From: CAYFQH01 sp964345215
Lineage (GTDB): Bacteria; Bacillota; Clostridia; Christensenellales; Aristaeellaceae
Assembly: GCA_964345215.1 (NCBI GenBank)
Contig: CAYFQH010000025.1
Coordinates: forward strand, 1 to 30,068
DNA length: 30,068 nucleotides
Direction: 5' to 3'
Positions 29,962 to 30,068 of the stretch are shown here, in pieces. The notes beneath the pieces were generated by a model that saw only the letters and a list, made by a program, of their open reading frames with translations, was not told the origin of the DNA and did no database searches. Both the position numbers and the translations under genes were made by a program. Positions within the stretch are counted from its first letter, which is position 1. Every line of letters begins with the position of its first letter.

Positions 29962-30004
29962 TGTTTGTAAACAATATTTTATATATGTTTATCATATTTG
30001 TCAA
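29962..30004 (-). promoter_or_regulatory. Promoter and overlapping dyad of the DUF2087 gene
   Basis: On the minus strand TTGACA (30004-29999), 17 nt, then TAAAAT (29981-29976). The palindrome TGTTT-AC-AAACA (29973-29962) covers the predicted start near 29969, an ideal autorepressor position. Confidence 0.8.
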
Positions 30005-30068
30005 CTTTTTCACTTTATGTTTGTTTTTTGTTCGTTTTTAAGCCTTTTCGCCTAAAGTCCTCTCCCCT

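Overview
The window reads as a chromosomal segment of a low-to-mid-GC Bacillota, most likely an uncultured or gut-type member of the Clostridia. The support is strong AAGGAGG ribosome binding sites, consensus sigma-A promoters, a sortase-type surface protein, a BlaI/MecI repressor, LytTR-DUF3021 and WG-repeat genes, BioY and a CDP-alcohol PgsA/cardiolipin synthase pair. No rRNA, tRNA, CRISPR array, phage gene or transposase is visible. One 100-N assembly gap (12326-12425) lies inside a repetitive surface-protein gene.

Layout. 1-1.7 kb (minus): pirin, a YjdI-type ferredoxin-like protein and a YjdJ-type acetyltransferase, ending in a 5'-truncated, frame-disrupted glyceraldehyde-3-phosphate dehydrogenase remnant that runs off the window. 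2.0-8.9 kb (minus): a nucleoside uptake and salvage operon (BMP-family binding protein, NupO-like ATPase, NupP/NupQ-like permeases, a flavoprotein disulfide reductase homologue without its redox cysteines, and a uridine-phosphorylase-family enzyme). It is driven by a TAGACA-17-TATAAT promoter and has a strong terminator hairpin between the binding-protein and ATPase genes. 9.1-10.1 kb (plus): a LytTR regulator with its DUF3021 membrane partner. 10.1-13.4 kb (minus): a ~1050-residue LPXTG-like surface protein with seven SpaA/CnaB domains and a Pro/Glu-rich stalk built from 207-bp tandem repeats. Then follow YlxP (DUF503), a secreted protein with a duplicated PepSY-like unit, and a BlaI repressor joined to a decayed BlaR1/SH3 chimera. 

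17.5-25.1 kb holds mostly single genes: a membrane metallophosphoesterase, a YccF protein, two small secreted proteins (one with WG repeats), an Ldh_2 dehydrogenase, a GNAT acetyltransferase, an ArsC/Spx-family protein, BioY and another secreted protein. 25.1-30 kb has a flavodoxin-like reductase, PgsA and Cls (the anionic phospholipid branch), a tandem pair of C_GCAxxG_C_C-type proteins of which the first is degenerate, and a DUF2087 zinc-finger/HTH regulator.

The most unusual points are: (1) a ~100-bp structured element present twice in inverted orientation (10134-10242 and 17351-17457), its terminator-like ends facing outward and bracketing 7.3 kb; (2) seven SpaA domains that all lack the lysine and glutamate needed for intramolecular isopeptide bonds; (3) a lipoamide-dehydrogenase-like flavoprotein with both redox cysteines replaced by alanine inside a nucleoside operon; (4) BlaI-like TACA-NN-TGTA dyads at the blaI promoter and again ahead of a distant secreted-protein gene; (5) a degenerate C_GCAxxG_C_C paralogue translationally coupled to a canonical one. 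I found no self-contained new defence or mobile system. All functional assignments come from reading motifs without database searches.
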